Shown here piece after piece: positions 25,281 to 34,897 of a stretch of DNA of 64,000 nucleotides (position 1 is its first letter; each line of letters starts with the position of its first letter). This DNA is from Olleya sp. Hel_I_94 (lineage in GTDB: Bacteria > Bacteroidota > Bacteroidia > Flavobacteriales > Flavobacteriaceae). Location of the stretch: the NCBI RefSeq assembly GCF_007827365.1, contig NZ_VISI01000001.1, forward strand, positions 126,501 through 190,500. Reading direction: 5' to 3'. The notes below the pieces were generated by a model, which was not told the DNA's origin, ran no database searches, and saw only the letters and a program-made list of their open reading frames with translations. The position numbers and the translations under genes are program-made.

Positions 25281-26413
25281 CCCTTTTTTATTAAATTGTT
25301 GTAAGTATCTAATGCATTTTCAATAACATGATGCATATCGTAATATTTATAATCGCCTAATCGACCTCCTATAATTAAATTAGGATACACTTTTTTGACC
25401 TCTTTTAAATACTTAGCATATAAGCTTTTGTTAACCTCACCACCTATGGGATAATAGGGTTCTTCACGATTAGCTTCTTTGGAATATTCTTTAATTATAA
25501 GCGTCTTATCTAAATTATAGGTACGCTCTGGATGCAGATGCTTTGGCTCATGAATTCTGGTATATGGTATCTTTTGATTACCATAATTCATCACTGAAGT
25601 GCCTTGAAAATCTTCATAATTCACAACTTCAAATTCAAAATCTAACGTTCTATAATCCAACTCGCCAAATCTATAATCTAACAGTCTATCTATAGATCCC
25701 GAATAAATAATTGTAGCACTCGAATTTAATTGCTCTTTAATTTCAAAAAAATCGGTGTTTAACTGTATATCAATATTATTGGAAGCTAATAATTTATCAA
25801 AAATAGCAGTAAAACCATCCGTTGGAATACCTTGATAGGTATCAAAAAAATAAGACTCAGAATAGTTTTTGCGGAATGGCAATCTTTTTATAATTGAAGC
25901 AGGCAAATCCTTAGGATCACGCCCCCACTGCTTGATAGTATAACCTTTTATAAAAGCATCATACAATGGTCTACCAATAATATTGATGGCTTGCTCTTCA
26001 AAATTTTTTGGATTGGTATAAGATTCTTTTTTAAATTCTTGTTCTAAAAAGTCATCTACTTCAAAAGGTTTTAAATTAATATTATAAAATGAATTAATCG
26101 TTTCTAGATTAATGGGCATTTGATACACCTTACTGTTGTACGTGATCAAAACTTGGTGATAGTAACTATTAAAAGTAGTAAAGTTTGAAATATATTCCCA
26201 TACTTTTTTATTTGAAGTATGAAAAATATGTGTTCCATATTTATGAAACTCGATACCTGTTTCAATATTAGTTTCAGAAAAACAATTTCCCCCAATATGG
26301 TTTCGTTTTTCAACGATTAGCACTTTTTTTCCTAAATCATTAGCGATACGTTCTGCAATTATCGAACAGTAAAAACCAGCACCAACCAAAACGTAATCGT
26401 AATTTTTATTCAT
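25274..26413 (-). CDS. glf: UDP-galactopyranose mutase
   Basis: This flavoenzyme interconverts UDP-galactopyranose and UDP-galactofuranose. The 379-residue protein has the FAD-binding YVLVGAGFYCSIIAERIA (residues 6-23), the KRNHIGGNC segment (about 36-44), GTHIFHT (60-66) and the C-terminal GRLGDYKYYDMHHVI with the conserved substrate-binding residues. Length matches the bacterial enzyme. Its location at the head of a GT2 and GT-C operon indicates that a galactofuranose-containing envelope glycan is made. Confidence 0.95.
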   Translation of the reverse strand: MNKNYDYVLVGAGFYCSIIAERIANDLGKKVLIVEKRNHIGGNCFSETNIETGIEFHKYGTHIFHTSNKKVWEYISNFTTFNSYYHQVLITYNSKVYQMPINLETINSFYNINLKPFEVDDFLEQEFKKESYTNPKNFEEQAINIIGRPLYDAFIKGYTIKQWGRDPKDLPASIIKRLPFRKNYSESYFFDTYQGIPTDGFTAIFDKLLASNNIDIQLNTDFFEIKEQLNSSATIIYSGSIDRLLDYRFGELDYRTLDFEFEVVNYEDFQGTSVMNYGNQKIPYTRIHEPKHLHPERTYNLDKTLIIKEYSKEANREEPYYPIGGEVNKSLYAKYLKEVKKVYPNLIIGGRLGDYKYYDMHHVIENALDTYNNLIKKGC

Positions 26414-26540
26414 GTAAAATGGTATCTAAACGCAAATAAATAGCTATATTTTTTATTGCAGAAATTTGAATTATTTTTGAAAAAATTAAATTAACTATGA
26501 GATTAAAATCCAAATTACTAGTTAATTTAAAACTTCAATA

Positions 26541-27482
26541 CTAAAAATTAATAACATCAAGTTTAGCCTTTTCAAACTCTGCTACAATCTCCTCTACTAT
26601 TTCTACAACAGGTTTTATATCGTGAATTAGTCCAGCTATTTGACCAATTTCTAATTCGCCTTCCTCTAAATCTCCTTCAAACATTCCTTTTTTAGCACGC
26701 GCACGACCTAATAACTCTTTAAGTTGTTCTGGTGTTGGACTTGTTTTGTACAACTCTTGTAATTGATTATAAAATTTATTTTTCACTAGCCTAACAGGCG
26801 CTAATTCTTTTAAAGTTAATTGCGTATCACCTTCTTTTGCATCTACTACAACTTGCTTAAATGCTTGATGTGCACTACTTTCTTCACTTGCAACAAATCG
26901 GCTTCCTACTTGCACAGCATCTGCACCTAAAACCATACAAGCTAACATTGCTTTTCCTGTAGCAATTCCTCCAGCTGCTATTAATGGAATATGTAGTTGC
27001 TCGCTTACCATAGGAATAAGTGTAAGCGTTGTAGTTTCATCACGTCCATTATGTCCTCCAGCCTCAAAACCTTCTGCAACTATGGCATCAACTCCAGCGT
27101 CTTGAGCCTTTAATGCAAACTTGACACTACTAACCACATGCACTACTGTAATCCCTTTGTCTTGTAACCATTTAGTCCATGTTTTTGGATTTCCTGCGGA
27201 AGTAAAAACGATTTTAACTTCTTCTTCTACAATTATATTCATGATTTCCTCAATGTTAGGATATAACATTGGGACATTAATACCAAAAGGTTTATCTGTT
27301 GCTTTTTTACATTTTTGAATGTGCTCCCTTAATACGTCAGGATACATGCTTCCTGCACCAATTAATCCTAATATTCCAGAATTACTTGCTGCTGAGGCTA
27401 ACTTCCAGCCACTATTCCAAATCATACCTGCTTGAATGATTGGATATTGTATATTAAATAGTTGAGTGATTTTATTTGGCAT
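26541..27482 (-). CDS. Nitronate monooxygenase-like FMN enzyme
   Basis: The 313-residue protein has the TIM-barrel FMN pattern of the nitronate monooxygenase/FabK family: QYPIIQAGMIWNSGWKLASA at the N-terminus, an EGFEAGGHNG phosphate-binding loop (about 138-147) and AAGGIATGKAM then GADAVQVGSRF further on. The His of GGHNG is the usual catalytic base. Members oxidise nitronates or act as enoyl-ACP reductases (FabK), and sequence alone does not separate these. The gene is alone between the mutase operon and the subtilase. Confidence 0.87.
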   Translation of the reverse strand: MPNKITQLFNIQYPIIQAGMIWNSGWKLASAASNSGILGLIGAGSMYPDVLREHIQKCKKATDKPFGINVPMLYPNIEEIMNIIVEEEVKIVFTSAGNPKTWTKWLQDKGITVVHVVSSVKFALKAQDAGVDAIVAEGFEAGGHNGRDETTTLTLIPMVSEQLHIPLIAAGGIATGKAMLACMVLGADAVQVGSRFVASEESSAHQAFKQVVVDAKEGDTQLTLKELAPVRLVKNKFYNQLQELYKTSPTPEQLKELLGRARAKKGMFEGDLEEGELEIGQIAGLIHDIKPVVEIVEEIVAEFEKAKLDVINF

Positions 27483-27546
27483 TTACTATAAATATCTTGT
27501 GGTTATTATTTTTAAAAACGAAGGCGATATACGTTAGTTGTAACCT

Positions 27547-29178
27547 CTAGTTTTTAATTATCTTTTTAGTGATCGCTAAACCTTCAGATTCAACCTTAAC
27601 TAAATAAACGCCTTTAGAAAATGCGCTTGTATTTATTGTTTTATTGATTGCTGTTATCTTTGTATCAATAATTTTCTTTCCTAAAACGTCATATAGTCTA
27701 ACTCGAGCTTCTTCATATTGACTAGGAATTTGAATAGTTAATTGATTAGACACTGGATTAGGATATAACTTTAATGTTACGTTTTCATCTTGAAACTCGC
27801 TTACAGACAAACCTTGTGCTAAAGCCAAAGATAAATCAGGAATACCATAGCCTAAAAAGAAATCTGGCGCATTGTATTGCGAAGCAGATTCACGAACTAA
27901 CTGCATGATTTCGGCATTTGAAAGATTAGGTAGCGCTTGCCATAAACAAACGATTCCACCTGCCATAATTGGCGAACTAAATGAGGTCCCATTAGATGTG
28001 GTAACCACATCCGAAGTTGTAATAATATAATTGGCTTGACCTTGGGCCACGACATCTGGTTTTTGAGTTGGTTGTGCACTACTACCTCTAGAGCTAAATG
28101 ATGCATAAGTACCATCTGCCTTTACAGCACCAATACTAAATACACCAGCTGCATCTGCTGGAGCTCCAACAATCTGCCAGCTTCCGCTACCAGAATTACC
28201 TGCAGAATTAACAACTAAGATCCCTTTTTGAAAAGCAATATTTGCTCCTTTGGTAATGTAGGCTGTATTACCATCCATTTCGGCAGGAGTATAACTGTAA
28301 TTAGGATTATCAAAAGTGGTATATCCTAAAGACGAGTTTATAACATCTACTCCTAAACTATCTGCACGCTCTGCTGCTTCAACCCATAGACTTTCTTCTA
28401 AAGGGGTTTCAGTAGCTGCATCTTCTGTTCTAAATAAATAATAATTTGCATCTGGAGCAGTTCCTACAAATTGATCTTGTAAAAAACCAGCCATATCGCT
28501 TAATACCCATGTTCCATGAGAGTTTCCTGTGTAAGCATATACATCTGTGTTTCTGTCTACAAAATCATAACCTCCTAAAATACCACCATTATCACGCAAA
28601 CGCTGAAAACCATTCATGGTGCCTACATTGGTAAATCCTGCATCTATAACTGCGACGGTCATACCAGAACCTGTATAACTATCTGGATGTTGGTGCAAGT
28701 CGTCTGCACCAATCATCACTGCTTGATTTGCTGCATTACCATAATTAAATGTAGTTAGACTAGCTTCAAACTCATGCTTATCTAGATTTTGACTTATTCT
28801 GGCGTCAAAATTATCGTCCGCAAAATCTATACTACTAACTATAGTAGTACTATTAACGGTTAAGGTATTTAACGCCATGATGTCTGATGGATTACCTATA
28901 ACATGCAAGGCATTAAACCATTTTGATTTTGACATTACAGTAACACCTGGTTGAGATTTGATAAGTGCAATGTAACTTTCTTCCACAGGAACGTCTTTAA
29001 AATCTACAACAACATTATGAGCTGATTTACGATCCAGCGCTTTTTGTGTTAAAATTGTATTGGGATTTGCTAATGCTGCTGCGCTATTAGGTTTATCCGA
29101 TAAATAGACCCAAGCATGCTCTTGTCCAAATGACAATGCCGAATAGGTTAAAACGAAAAAAAGAAGTAGGTTTTTCAT
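27547..29178 (-). CDS. Secreted S8 (subtilisin-type) serine peptidase with T9SS sorting domain
   Basis: The 543-residue protein has a signal peptide (about 1-18, ending in LSFGQ), a propeptide-like region, and the S8 catalytic triad: Asp in VAVIDAG (about 178), His in NSHGTW (about 219) and Ser in NGTSFSSPIMAGG (about 397). The last 75 residues form a type A T9SS sorting domain (LYPNPVSNQLTI, then LYDVLGKK and KGVYLVKV, ending in KKIIKN). The enzyme should be secreted through the outer membrane by the type IX system and anchored or released. Its role is extracellular proteolysis. Confidence 0.95.
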   Translation of the reverse strand: MKNLLLFFVLTYSALSFGQEHAWVYLSDKPNSAAALANPNTILTQKALDRKSAHNVVVDFKDVPVEESYIALIKSQPGVTVMSKSKWFNALHVIGNPSDIMALNTLTVNSTTIVSSIDFADDNFDARISQNLDKHEFEASLTTFNYGNAANQAVMIGADDLHQHPDSYTGSGMTVAVIDAGFTNVGTMNGFQRLRDNGGILGGYDFVDRNTDVYAYTGNSHGTWVLSDMAGFLQDQFVGTAPDANYYLFRTEDAATETPLEESLWVEAAERADSLGVDVINSSLGYTTFDNPNYSYTPAEMDGNTAYITKGANIAFQKGILVVNSAGNSGSGSWQIVGAPADAAGVFSIGAVKADGTYASFSSRGSSAQPTQKPDVVAQGQANYIITTSDVVTTSNGTSFSSPIMAGGIVCLWQALPNLSNAEIMQLVRESASQYNAPDFFLGYGIPDLSLALAQGLSVSEFQDENVTLKLYPNPVSNQLTIQIPSQYEEARVRLYDVLGKKIIDTKITAINKTINTSAFSKGVYLVKVESEGLAITKKIIKN

Positions 29179-29202
29179 AACAGTAACTTTTGTTACTGCA
29201 AG

Positions 29203-30393
29203 TTAAGAAATTACACCTGAACCAACTAATTCTTCCTCTAAATACCAAGCAACAAATTGCCCCTCAGTAATAGCTGATTGTTGGTTTTCAAATTCTACAT
29301 ACATACCACTTTCTACTTTATGTAATGTTGCTTTTTGCAAAACTTGTCTATATCTTATTCTTGCTAACACTTCCATGGTTTGGTCTGTAGCTAATGCTAA
29401 GTCCTCTCTAACCCAATGCAACTCTTCATTAGATACAAATAAAACATTTTTATATAATCCTGGGTGTGTTGTCCCTTGACCTGTATAAATAACATTTTCT
29501 GTAACGTCTGTATCTATCACAAATAATGGTTCTGCTGTACCACCTACTGCTAATCCTTTACGTTGTCCTTTAGTAAAATAATGTGCGCCTTGATGCTTTC
29601 CTTTTACTACACCTTCAGCTATACTATAGCTAGGTTTTCTAGAACGATATTTTAATTCTTCTAATTTATTATTGAAGCTAGGAAGCGTTTCATTATAAAA
29701 TGAATTATCTCTAGGTATTTCTACAATAACACCTTCTTTAGGCTTAAGTTGTTGTTGTAAAAAGTCTGGCAATCTAACTTTACCAATAAAACATAATCCT
29801 TGAGAATCTTTTTTGTCTGCAGTTATTAAATCCTGAGCTTTAGCTATTTCTCTAACTTCTGGTTTTAATAATTCACCAATAGGAAACAATGCTTTAGCCA
29901 ATTGCTCTTGAGATAATTGACATAAAAAGTAAGATTGATCTTTATTTGGATCCTTACCTGCTAATAATTGGTGTACCTCTTCTCCGTTTTTTGTAATGGT
30001 TGTTTTTCTGCAATAATGACCTGTAGCTACATAATCTGCACCTAAATCTAAGGCGATTTTCATGAAGACATCAAACTTAATTTCTCTATTACATAAAACA
30101 TCTGGATTAGGTGTGCGACCTTTTTCATACTCGTCAAACATATAATCTACGATGCGCTCCTTATACTGTTCGCTTAAATCTACAGTTTGAAAAGGTATTC
30201 CTAATTTATCTGCGACCAACATTGCATCATTACTATCATCCAACCAAGGACACTCATCAGAAATTGTTACACTGTCGTCGTGCCAATTTTTCATAAAAAG
30301 ACCTATAACCTCATAACCTTGCTCTTTTAATAAATACGCAGCAACACTAGAATCCACTCCTCCTGATAATCCAACAATAACTCTTTTTTTCAT
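29203..30393 (-). CDS. mnmA: tRNA 2-thiouridine(34) synthase MnmA
   Basis: MnmA thiolates U34 of the Lys, Glu and Gln tRNAs. The 396-residue protein has the PP-loop [16 protein letters not shown] near the start, the first catalytic Cys in [12 protein letters not shown] and the second in SQGLCFIG. The ATG at 30393 is preferred over the upstream ATG at 30447, since the latter adds 18 residues ([18 protein letters not shown]) and would lie upstream of the promoter box at 30413-30420. The homologous family begins at [11 protein letters not shown]. Confidence 0.95.
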   Translation of the reverse strand: MKKRVIVGLSGGVDSSVAAYLLKEQGYEVIGLFMKNWHDDSVTISDECPWLDDSNDAMLVADKLGIPFQTVDLSEQYKERIVDYMFDEYEKGRTPNPDVLCNREIKFDVFMKIALDLGADYVATGHYCRKTTITKNGEEVHQLLAGKDPNKDQSYFLCQLSQEQLAKALFPIGELLKPEVREIAKAQDLITADKKDSQGLCFIGKVRLPDFLQQQLKPKEGVIVEIPRDNSFYNETLPSFNNKLEELKYRSRKPSYSIAEGVVKGKHQGAHYFTKGQRKGLAVGGTAEPLFVIDTDVTENVIYTGQGTTHPGLYKNVLFVSNEELHWVREDLALATDQTMEVLARIRYRQVLQKATLHKVESGMYVEFENQQSAITEGQFVAWYLEEELVGSGVIS

Positions 30394-30412
30394 GACTAAT
30401 TTTAATAGACTG

Positions 30413-30442
30413 CAAAGATAAGTCTTTCTAAAAAAAATCAAA
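30413..30442 (-). promoter_or_regulatory. Promoter of mnmA
   Basis: On the minus strand, TTTG (30442-30439) is followed after 18 nt by TATCTTTG (30420-30413), 19 nt before the chosen ATG. Its position helps exclude the longer start. Confidence 0.6.
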
Positions 30443-30574
30443 CACATATATATAAATGGAATGACTTAATAAATGACTGACAAATAAACATTTAAATAAC
30501 TTTAACAAATCTTTAATTATTTTTGTTTAATCTTTTTATAGATTTGTTAAACAAACCTATTAAAAAACTTTATT

Positions 30575-31969
30575 ATGAAAACGATTAAAAAATTATCGCT
30601 ACTATTTTTAGCAACTTTTGTGTTATGGTCATGTAGTGACGATGACGATGCGTCAACATCAACGCCAACAACTTTAAATATTGTTGAAACAGCTCAAGCA
30701 ACAGCAAGTTTAAGTAGTTTAGTTGCTGCAGTAGTGGAAGCAGATTTAGCCATTACTTTAAGTGGACCTGGACCTTTTACAGTATTAGCACCAACAAATG
30801 AAGCTTTTGCAGAATTTATGTCTGATAATGGTTGGGCAACTGTACAAGATATTCCAGATGCAGCCTTAGCACAAACATTACTAAATCATGTAATAAGTGG
30901 TACGGTTACATCAACAGACCTTGTAGGTTTAGGTAGTGGTTACACTAATACTTTGGCTGATGGTGCAGGAGATAACAAAATAAGTTTATTATTTGACACT
31001 TCTAATGGTGTCGTATTTAACAATGTGTCTGAAGTATCAACTGCAGATGTTACTGCATCTAATGGTATTGTACATATTGTAGATAAAGTAATTGCTTTAC
31101 CTACAGTGGTAGATCATGCAGTAAATAATGCTAATTTTTCAAGTCTTGTAGCAGCTTTAGGTGCTGCAGATGGTGATTTAGTAAATGTTTTATCAGGAGC
31201 AGGACCTTTTACAGTATTAGCTCCAGACAATACTGCATTTGCAACATATTTAAACGGAACAGCTTTAGCAGATGTACCTACAGATGCATTATCTGAGTTA
31301 TTATTAAATCACGTTGTTGGTGGTGCATTATCGTCTACTGACTTAACTACTTTAGTTTCTGGATACACAAACACCTCTGCTAGTGGTCCTGGAGGAAACG
31401 CTTTAAGTTTATATTTTGACACTACAAATGGTGTTAGTTTTAACGGAATATCTACTGTTACTGCTGCTGACGTTGTAGGAACAAACGGAATTATCCATGC
31501 AGTAGATACTGTAATAGATTTACCAACTATAGCAACGTTTGCAACTTCAAATCCTGCATTAAGCAACTTAGTTGCAGCATTACAATACGCAGATTCTGGG
31601 ACACCAACTGTACCTTATATTACAACTGTTTCTGATGCAACAGCTGGACCATTTACTGTATTTGCTCCAACTGATGCTGCTTTTGGAAGTTTATTAATGG
31701 AATTAAACGCAACTGCTTTAACAGATTTAGATACTGCAACAGTTGACGCTGTACTAACGTACCACATTGTTGGAGCTAACGTACAATCTAGTATGCTAAT
31801 GAGTGGACCAGTAACGACATTAGGTGGAGATATTACTGCAGACGCAACTAACTTTACTTTAACTGATCCTAATGGAAGAGTAAGTAACATTGTTACATCA
31901 TTAGTAGATATTCAAGCAATAAATGGTGTTGTACACCCAATTGATAAAGTAATTTTACCATTACAATAA
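30575..31969 (+). CDS. Lipoprotein with three fasciclin (FAS1) domains
   Basis: The 464-residue protein begins with a lipoprotein signal (LWSC, Cys at about 20) followed by an acidic DDDD stretch. Three FAS1 domains follow at about 35-175, 176-318 and 319-464. Each has the PFTVLAPTNEAF-type H1 motif (PFTVLAPTNEAF, PFTVLAPDNTAF, PFTVFAPTDAAF) and a GIVHIVDKV-type H2 motif. FAS1 proteins mediate adhesion or surface interactions. It probably sits on the outer membrane or in the periplasm. The first two domains are close copies of each other. Confidence 0.93.
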   Translation: MKTIKKLSLLFLATFVLWSCSDDDDASTSTPTTLNIVETAQATASLSSLVAAVVEADLAITLSGPGPFTVLAPTNEAFAEFMSDNGWATVQDIPDAALAQTLLNHVISGTVTSTDLVGLGSGYTNTLADGAGDNKISLLFDTSNGVVFNNVSEVSTADVTASNGIVHIVDKVIALPTVVDHAVNNANFSSLVAALGAADGDLVNVLSGAGPFTVLAPDNTAFATYLNGTALADVPTDALSELLLNHVVGGALSSTDLTTLVSGYTNTSASGPGGNALSLYFDTTNGVSFNGISTVTAADVVGTNGIIHAVDTVIDLPTIATFATSNPALSNLVAALQYADSGTPTVPYITTVSDATAGPFTVFAPTDAAFGSLLMELNATALTDLDTATVDAVLTYHIVGANVQSSMLMSGPVTTLGGDITADATNFTLTDPNGRVSNIVTSLVDIQAINGVVHPIDKVILPLQ

Positions 31970-32025
31970 GAATATAAAGTCTTATTTAAATAGTTTATTC
32001 CCTTTAAAACCAACATTTTGATAGC

Positions 32026-32060
32026 AAAAAAAAACGCCTTAAGACATTAAGGCGTTTTTT
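32026..32060. terminator. Bidirectional terminator between the FAS1 and MORN-like genes
   Basis: An A run, ACGCCTTAA, GACA, TTAAGGCGT and a T run between convergent genes. Confidence 0.9.
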
Positions 32061-32079
32061 AATTTATAATAACTAAAGC

Positions 32080-32769
32080 TTATTTTTTTGCTTTTTTATC
32101 TAAGTCTTTTTCTTCGACTAACTTCCCATCTTTATAACGTTTCCATACACAACATTTTACGTCGTCCTTGTAATAACCTTCTACAGCTATAACACCATCT
32201 TTAGTGTAAGTTTTATAAGGACCTTCAAACTTATTAGCGTTATAAGTTATTAGTTTCATTATAGTACCATTTTCTGCATACCATTTAGATTCGCCATGTA
32301 ATAATCCGTCCATGTAATATGCTTTTTCGGCTATTTGACCATTTAAATAAAATACCAAACGTTCTCCTTCAAGCTTACCTTTATCATTATATAATTCTTG
32401 CGTCATAACTTGGTCTACATTTTTATGATAAATTACCCATTTACCAATATAATCATGACCACGCATTTTACCTTCACTTATCTTTTTTCCATTACTAGAA
32501 TAAAAGGTTACTAAAGCAACATCATTATCTGCATTAAAAACCTTGGTCGCAGTTAATACCGCTTTATTATCTATATTTTTATAAAATTTGAATGTTCCTA
32601 CTTCCTTACCATGGTCAAATTGGCCTTCATATCTAACCACTTTAGTATTGTCAAAATTCTTTTTCCAAGTACCATGACGTTGTGCATTAGCGTCAAACTG
32701 ATTTAAACTTTGAGCCATCACTAGACTTGTGACAAATAAACAGAATAATAAAAAACTTGTTTTTTTCAT
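32080..32769 (-). CDS. Exported YwqK-like MORN-repeat protein
   Basis: The 229-residue protein has a signal peptide (about 1-19, ending VMAQ) and a series of MORN-like repeats of about 22 residues, such as GTWKKNFDNTKVVRYEGQF, LEGERLVFYLNGQIAEKAYY and HGESKWYAENGTIMKL. It belongs to the group often annotated as YwqK-family antitoxin, but the signal peptide and the lack of a toxin gene nearby make a toxin-antitoxin role unlikely. The function is unknown and is probably periplasmic or surface-linked. A CGCTTTCGCGGAA repeat lies 18 nt upstream. Confidence 0.75.
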   Translation of the reverse strand: MKKTSFLLFCLFVTSLVMAQSLNQFDANAQRHGTWKKNFDNTKVVRYEGQFDHGKEVGTFKFYKNIDNKAVLTATKVFNADNDVALVTFYSSNGKKISEGKMRGHDYIGKWVIYHKNVDQVMTQELYNDKGKLEGERLVFYLNGQIAEKAYYMDGLLHGESKWYAENGTIMKLITYNANKFEGPYKTYTKDGVIAVEGYYKDDVKCCVWKRYKDGKLVEEKDLDKKAKK

Positions 32770-32787
32770 TGTATCGTTACTTTATAT

Positions 32788-32800
32788 CGCTTTCGCGGAA
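32788..32800 (+). repeat. Dispersed repeat CGCTTTCGCGGAA, copy 2
   Basis: An exact copy of the 13-mer at 15651-15663, lying just upstream of the MORN-like gene (minus strand), in its presumed leader. Confidence 0.6.
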
Positions 32801-32845
32801 ACCATGCCTTCCGGTTTAACGTTAAAATTAAACATTTGTTATAAC

Positions 32846-32888
32846 AAAAAAGCTGCCAAACTAAAATTATAGCAGACAGCTTTTTTTT
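32846..32888 (-). terminator. Terminator after yidC
   Basis: On the minus strand, AGCTGTC and GGCAGCT pair imperfectly around a long loop and are followed by a T run. It begins 20 nt after the yidC stop. Confidence 0.6.
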
Positions 32889-32908
32889 ATTAATTTTAAA
32901 TAAAGAGA

Positions 32909-34813
32909 TTATTTACCTTTATTTTTTTGTTGCATTTGTTTTTGTTTTTCAGCTTGTTCCATCATTTCTTTCATTTTTTTCTGAAACTTGCTTTCTTTTT
33001 TAGGCTTAGCTTTTTGAACCTGAATATTAGCATGAATCTTATCTTCATCTAATATAAAATTCTTAATTACCAATAAAATACCAATACTAATTAAATTAGA
33101 GATAAAATAGTATAAACTTAGTCCTGAAGCGTATTGATTAAAGAAAATTAACATCATGATTGGAGCAAAGTATATCATATACTTCATCATCTTAGCCATA
33201 TCAGGCATGCCTTCTTGTTGTGGCGCTGACATTTGGTTTTGACCAGTCGTTAACTTCATGTAAAAGAAAATAGCGATTGCAGCTAATATTGGAAATAAAC
33301 TTACGTGATCTCCATATAATGGGATATTAAAAGGTAATTCTGCAACAACATCATAAGAAGATAAATCTTCTGCCCATAAAAACTTTTTCTGTCTTAAAGC
33401 AAATGCAGTTGGGAAAAACATAAATAAAGCATAAAATACTGGCATTTGAATAAATGCTGGTAAACATCCTGCTAAAGGACTTGCTCCTGCTTTGTTTTGA
33501 AGTGCCATAGTTTCCTGTTGCGCCTTCATTTTGTTGTCTTTATACTTTTCTCTGATAGCATCAAGTTCTGGTTTTAAAACTTTAAGCTTCATTTGCGATA
33601 AGTATTGCTTGTATTGCACAAATGACATAGCCAACTTAATAAGTACTGTCATTACAATAATTGCAATTCCGTAAGGTAAAAACGAACTTAATCCGTTAAA
33701 TAATGGAATAAATAAAAACTTGTTAATCCATCCAAAAATTCCCCATCCAAATGGGATACTTTCCACTAAATTATCATCGTATTTTTTTAAAATCTCGCTA
33801 TCTGTTGGTCCATAATACAACTTTAAATTGTTGTTAATTGAGGCTCCATTTAAAGCTAATGCAGTTTTAGTAGAAAATTGTTTTGTAAATACAGAATCTA
33901 CCGCTTCGTCTTCTACTAAGTTTTTAGATGTAATTGAAACTTCCTTAAACGCTTTATCAGACACTAGAATAGTACTAAAAAAGTGTTGTCTGTATGATAA
34001 CCATGTTACGTCCTCTTCAACCTCATCATCGTCACCCATCTGAGATAACTTGTCTACATCACCATCTGTTTGGTAGGTTAAACGTGTGTATCTATTCTCG
34101 TAACTAATACTTTGGTCATGTCTTATTGTTTTTTGTGTCCAATCTAAATTAATAGGATTTGACGTATTTATAGCAGACTCTAAACCTTGAGATTTAATGG
34201 TAAAATCTACCATATAATCGTTTGGCTTAACTACATAATTATACTCCAAAAATTTATCTTCTGCAGTTTTTAACTTCATGGACACTACTGTGTTTTCTCC
34301 ACTTTTACTAACTGTAGGCTGAAAATATAAATCTTTAGTATTTAAAGTACGATTATCTGTTGTTTGGAAATTGATATTAAATACCGAATTACCATCCTTT
34401 ACTAAGTAAATTGGAATAGAATCAAAGTTTACAAAGTTTTTAAGTTTAACCTCTGATAAATGACCACCTTTTGTATTAAACTTTAATGCTAACAAATCAC
34501 TTTCAACCAATACCTCACTATCTGTAGCAGTTGTAGTCGCTAAAGAATAAGCAAAATCACCGATTTTTGATTGTAATGCTGCTACTTGAGTAGAGTCCTT
34601 TGGTTTAGAAAAATCTAATGCAGTAGTAACTTTAGTCTCTGATGGAGCTGTAGCATTTACTTTTTTCTGAGCCTCAATTTGAGCTTGCTTTTCTACCTCT
34701 TGCGCTTTAAGCTCTTCAGGAGATGGCTGGTTTTGCCACATCATGAATAATAAGATTCCGAAAATTAATACAAATCCTATTATCGACTTAACGTCTAGTT
34801 TTTTTTCTTCCAT
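32909..34813 (-). CDS. yidC: Membrane protein insertase YidC
   Basis: YidC inserts and folds inner-membrane proteins, alone or with SecYEG. The 634-residue protein has an N-terminal anchor (about 10-25), a large periplasmic beta domain, and a C-terminal five-helix core with the conserved LAMSFVQYKQYLSQMKLKVLKPEL region and PLAGCLPAFIQMPVFYALF. The C-terminal tail is Lys/Gln-rich (KKESKFQKKMKEMMEQAEK), as usual in Bacteroidota. It follows pyrG by 84 nt on the same strand. Confidence 0.97.
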   Translation of the reverse strand: MEEKKLDVKSIIGFVLIFGILLFMMWQNQPSPEELKAQEVEKQAQIEAQKKVNATAPSETKVTTALDFSKPKDSTQVAALQSKIGDFAYSLATTTATDSEVLVESDLLALKFNTKGGHLSEVKLKNFVNFDSIPIYLVKDGNSVFNINFQTTDNRTLNTKDLYFQPTVSKSGENTVVSMKLKTAEDKFLEYNYVVKPNDYMVDFTIKSQGLESAINTSNPINLDWTQKTIRHDQSISYENRYTRLTYQTDGDVDKLSQMGDDDEVEEDVTWLSYRQHFFSTILVSDKAFKEVSITSKNLVEDEAVDSVFTKQFSTKTALALNGASINNNLKLYYGPTDSEILKKYDDNLVESIPFGWGIFGWINKFLFIPLFNGLSSFLPYGIAIIVMTVLIKLAMSFVQYKQYLSQMKLKVLKPELDAIREKYKDNKMKAQQETMALQNKAGASPLAGCLPAFIQMPVFYALFMFFPTAFALRQKKFLWAEDLSSYDVVAELPFNIPLYGDHVSLFPILAAIAIFFYMKLTTGQNQMSAPQQEGMPDMAKMMKYMIYFAPIMMLIFFNQYASGLSLYYFISNLISIGILLVIKNFILDEDKIHANIQVQKAKPKKESKFQKKMKEMMEQAEKQKQMQQKNKGK

Positions 34814-34897
34814 AATTGTTTGGTTCCTCTAACTTATTCAAGGAATAATTAATTAGTCAAATATACGACCACTTTTAAATTGGTGTCAAATTGACAC

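Noticed and set aside
30518..30546. Two promoter-like boxes (TATTTTTG and TAGATTTG) upstream of the fasciclin gene
   Set aside because: Neither has a TTTG or TTG at the right distance upstream, so I cannot decide which, if either, is used.
32080..32769. Toxin-antitoxin system suggested by the YwqK-type name
   Set aside because: The protein has a signal peptide, and no toxin gene is adjacent, so the common database label is not supported.
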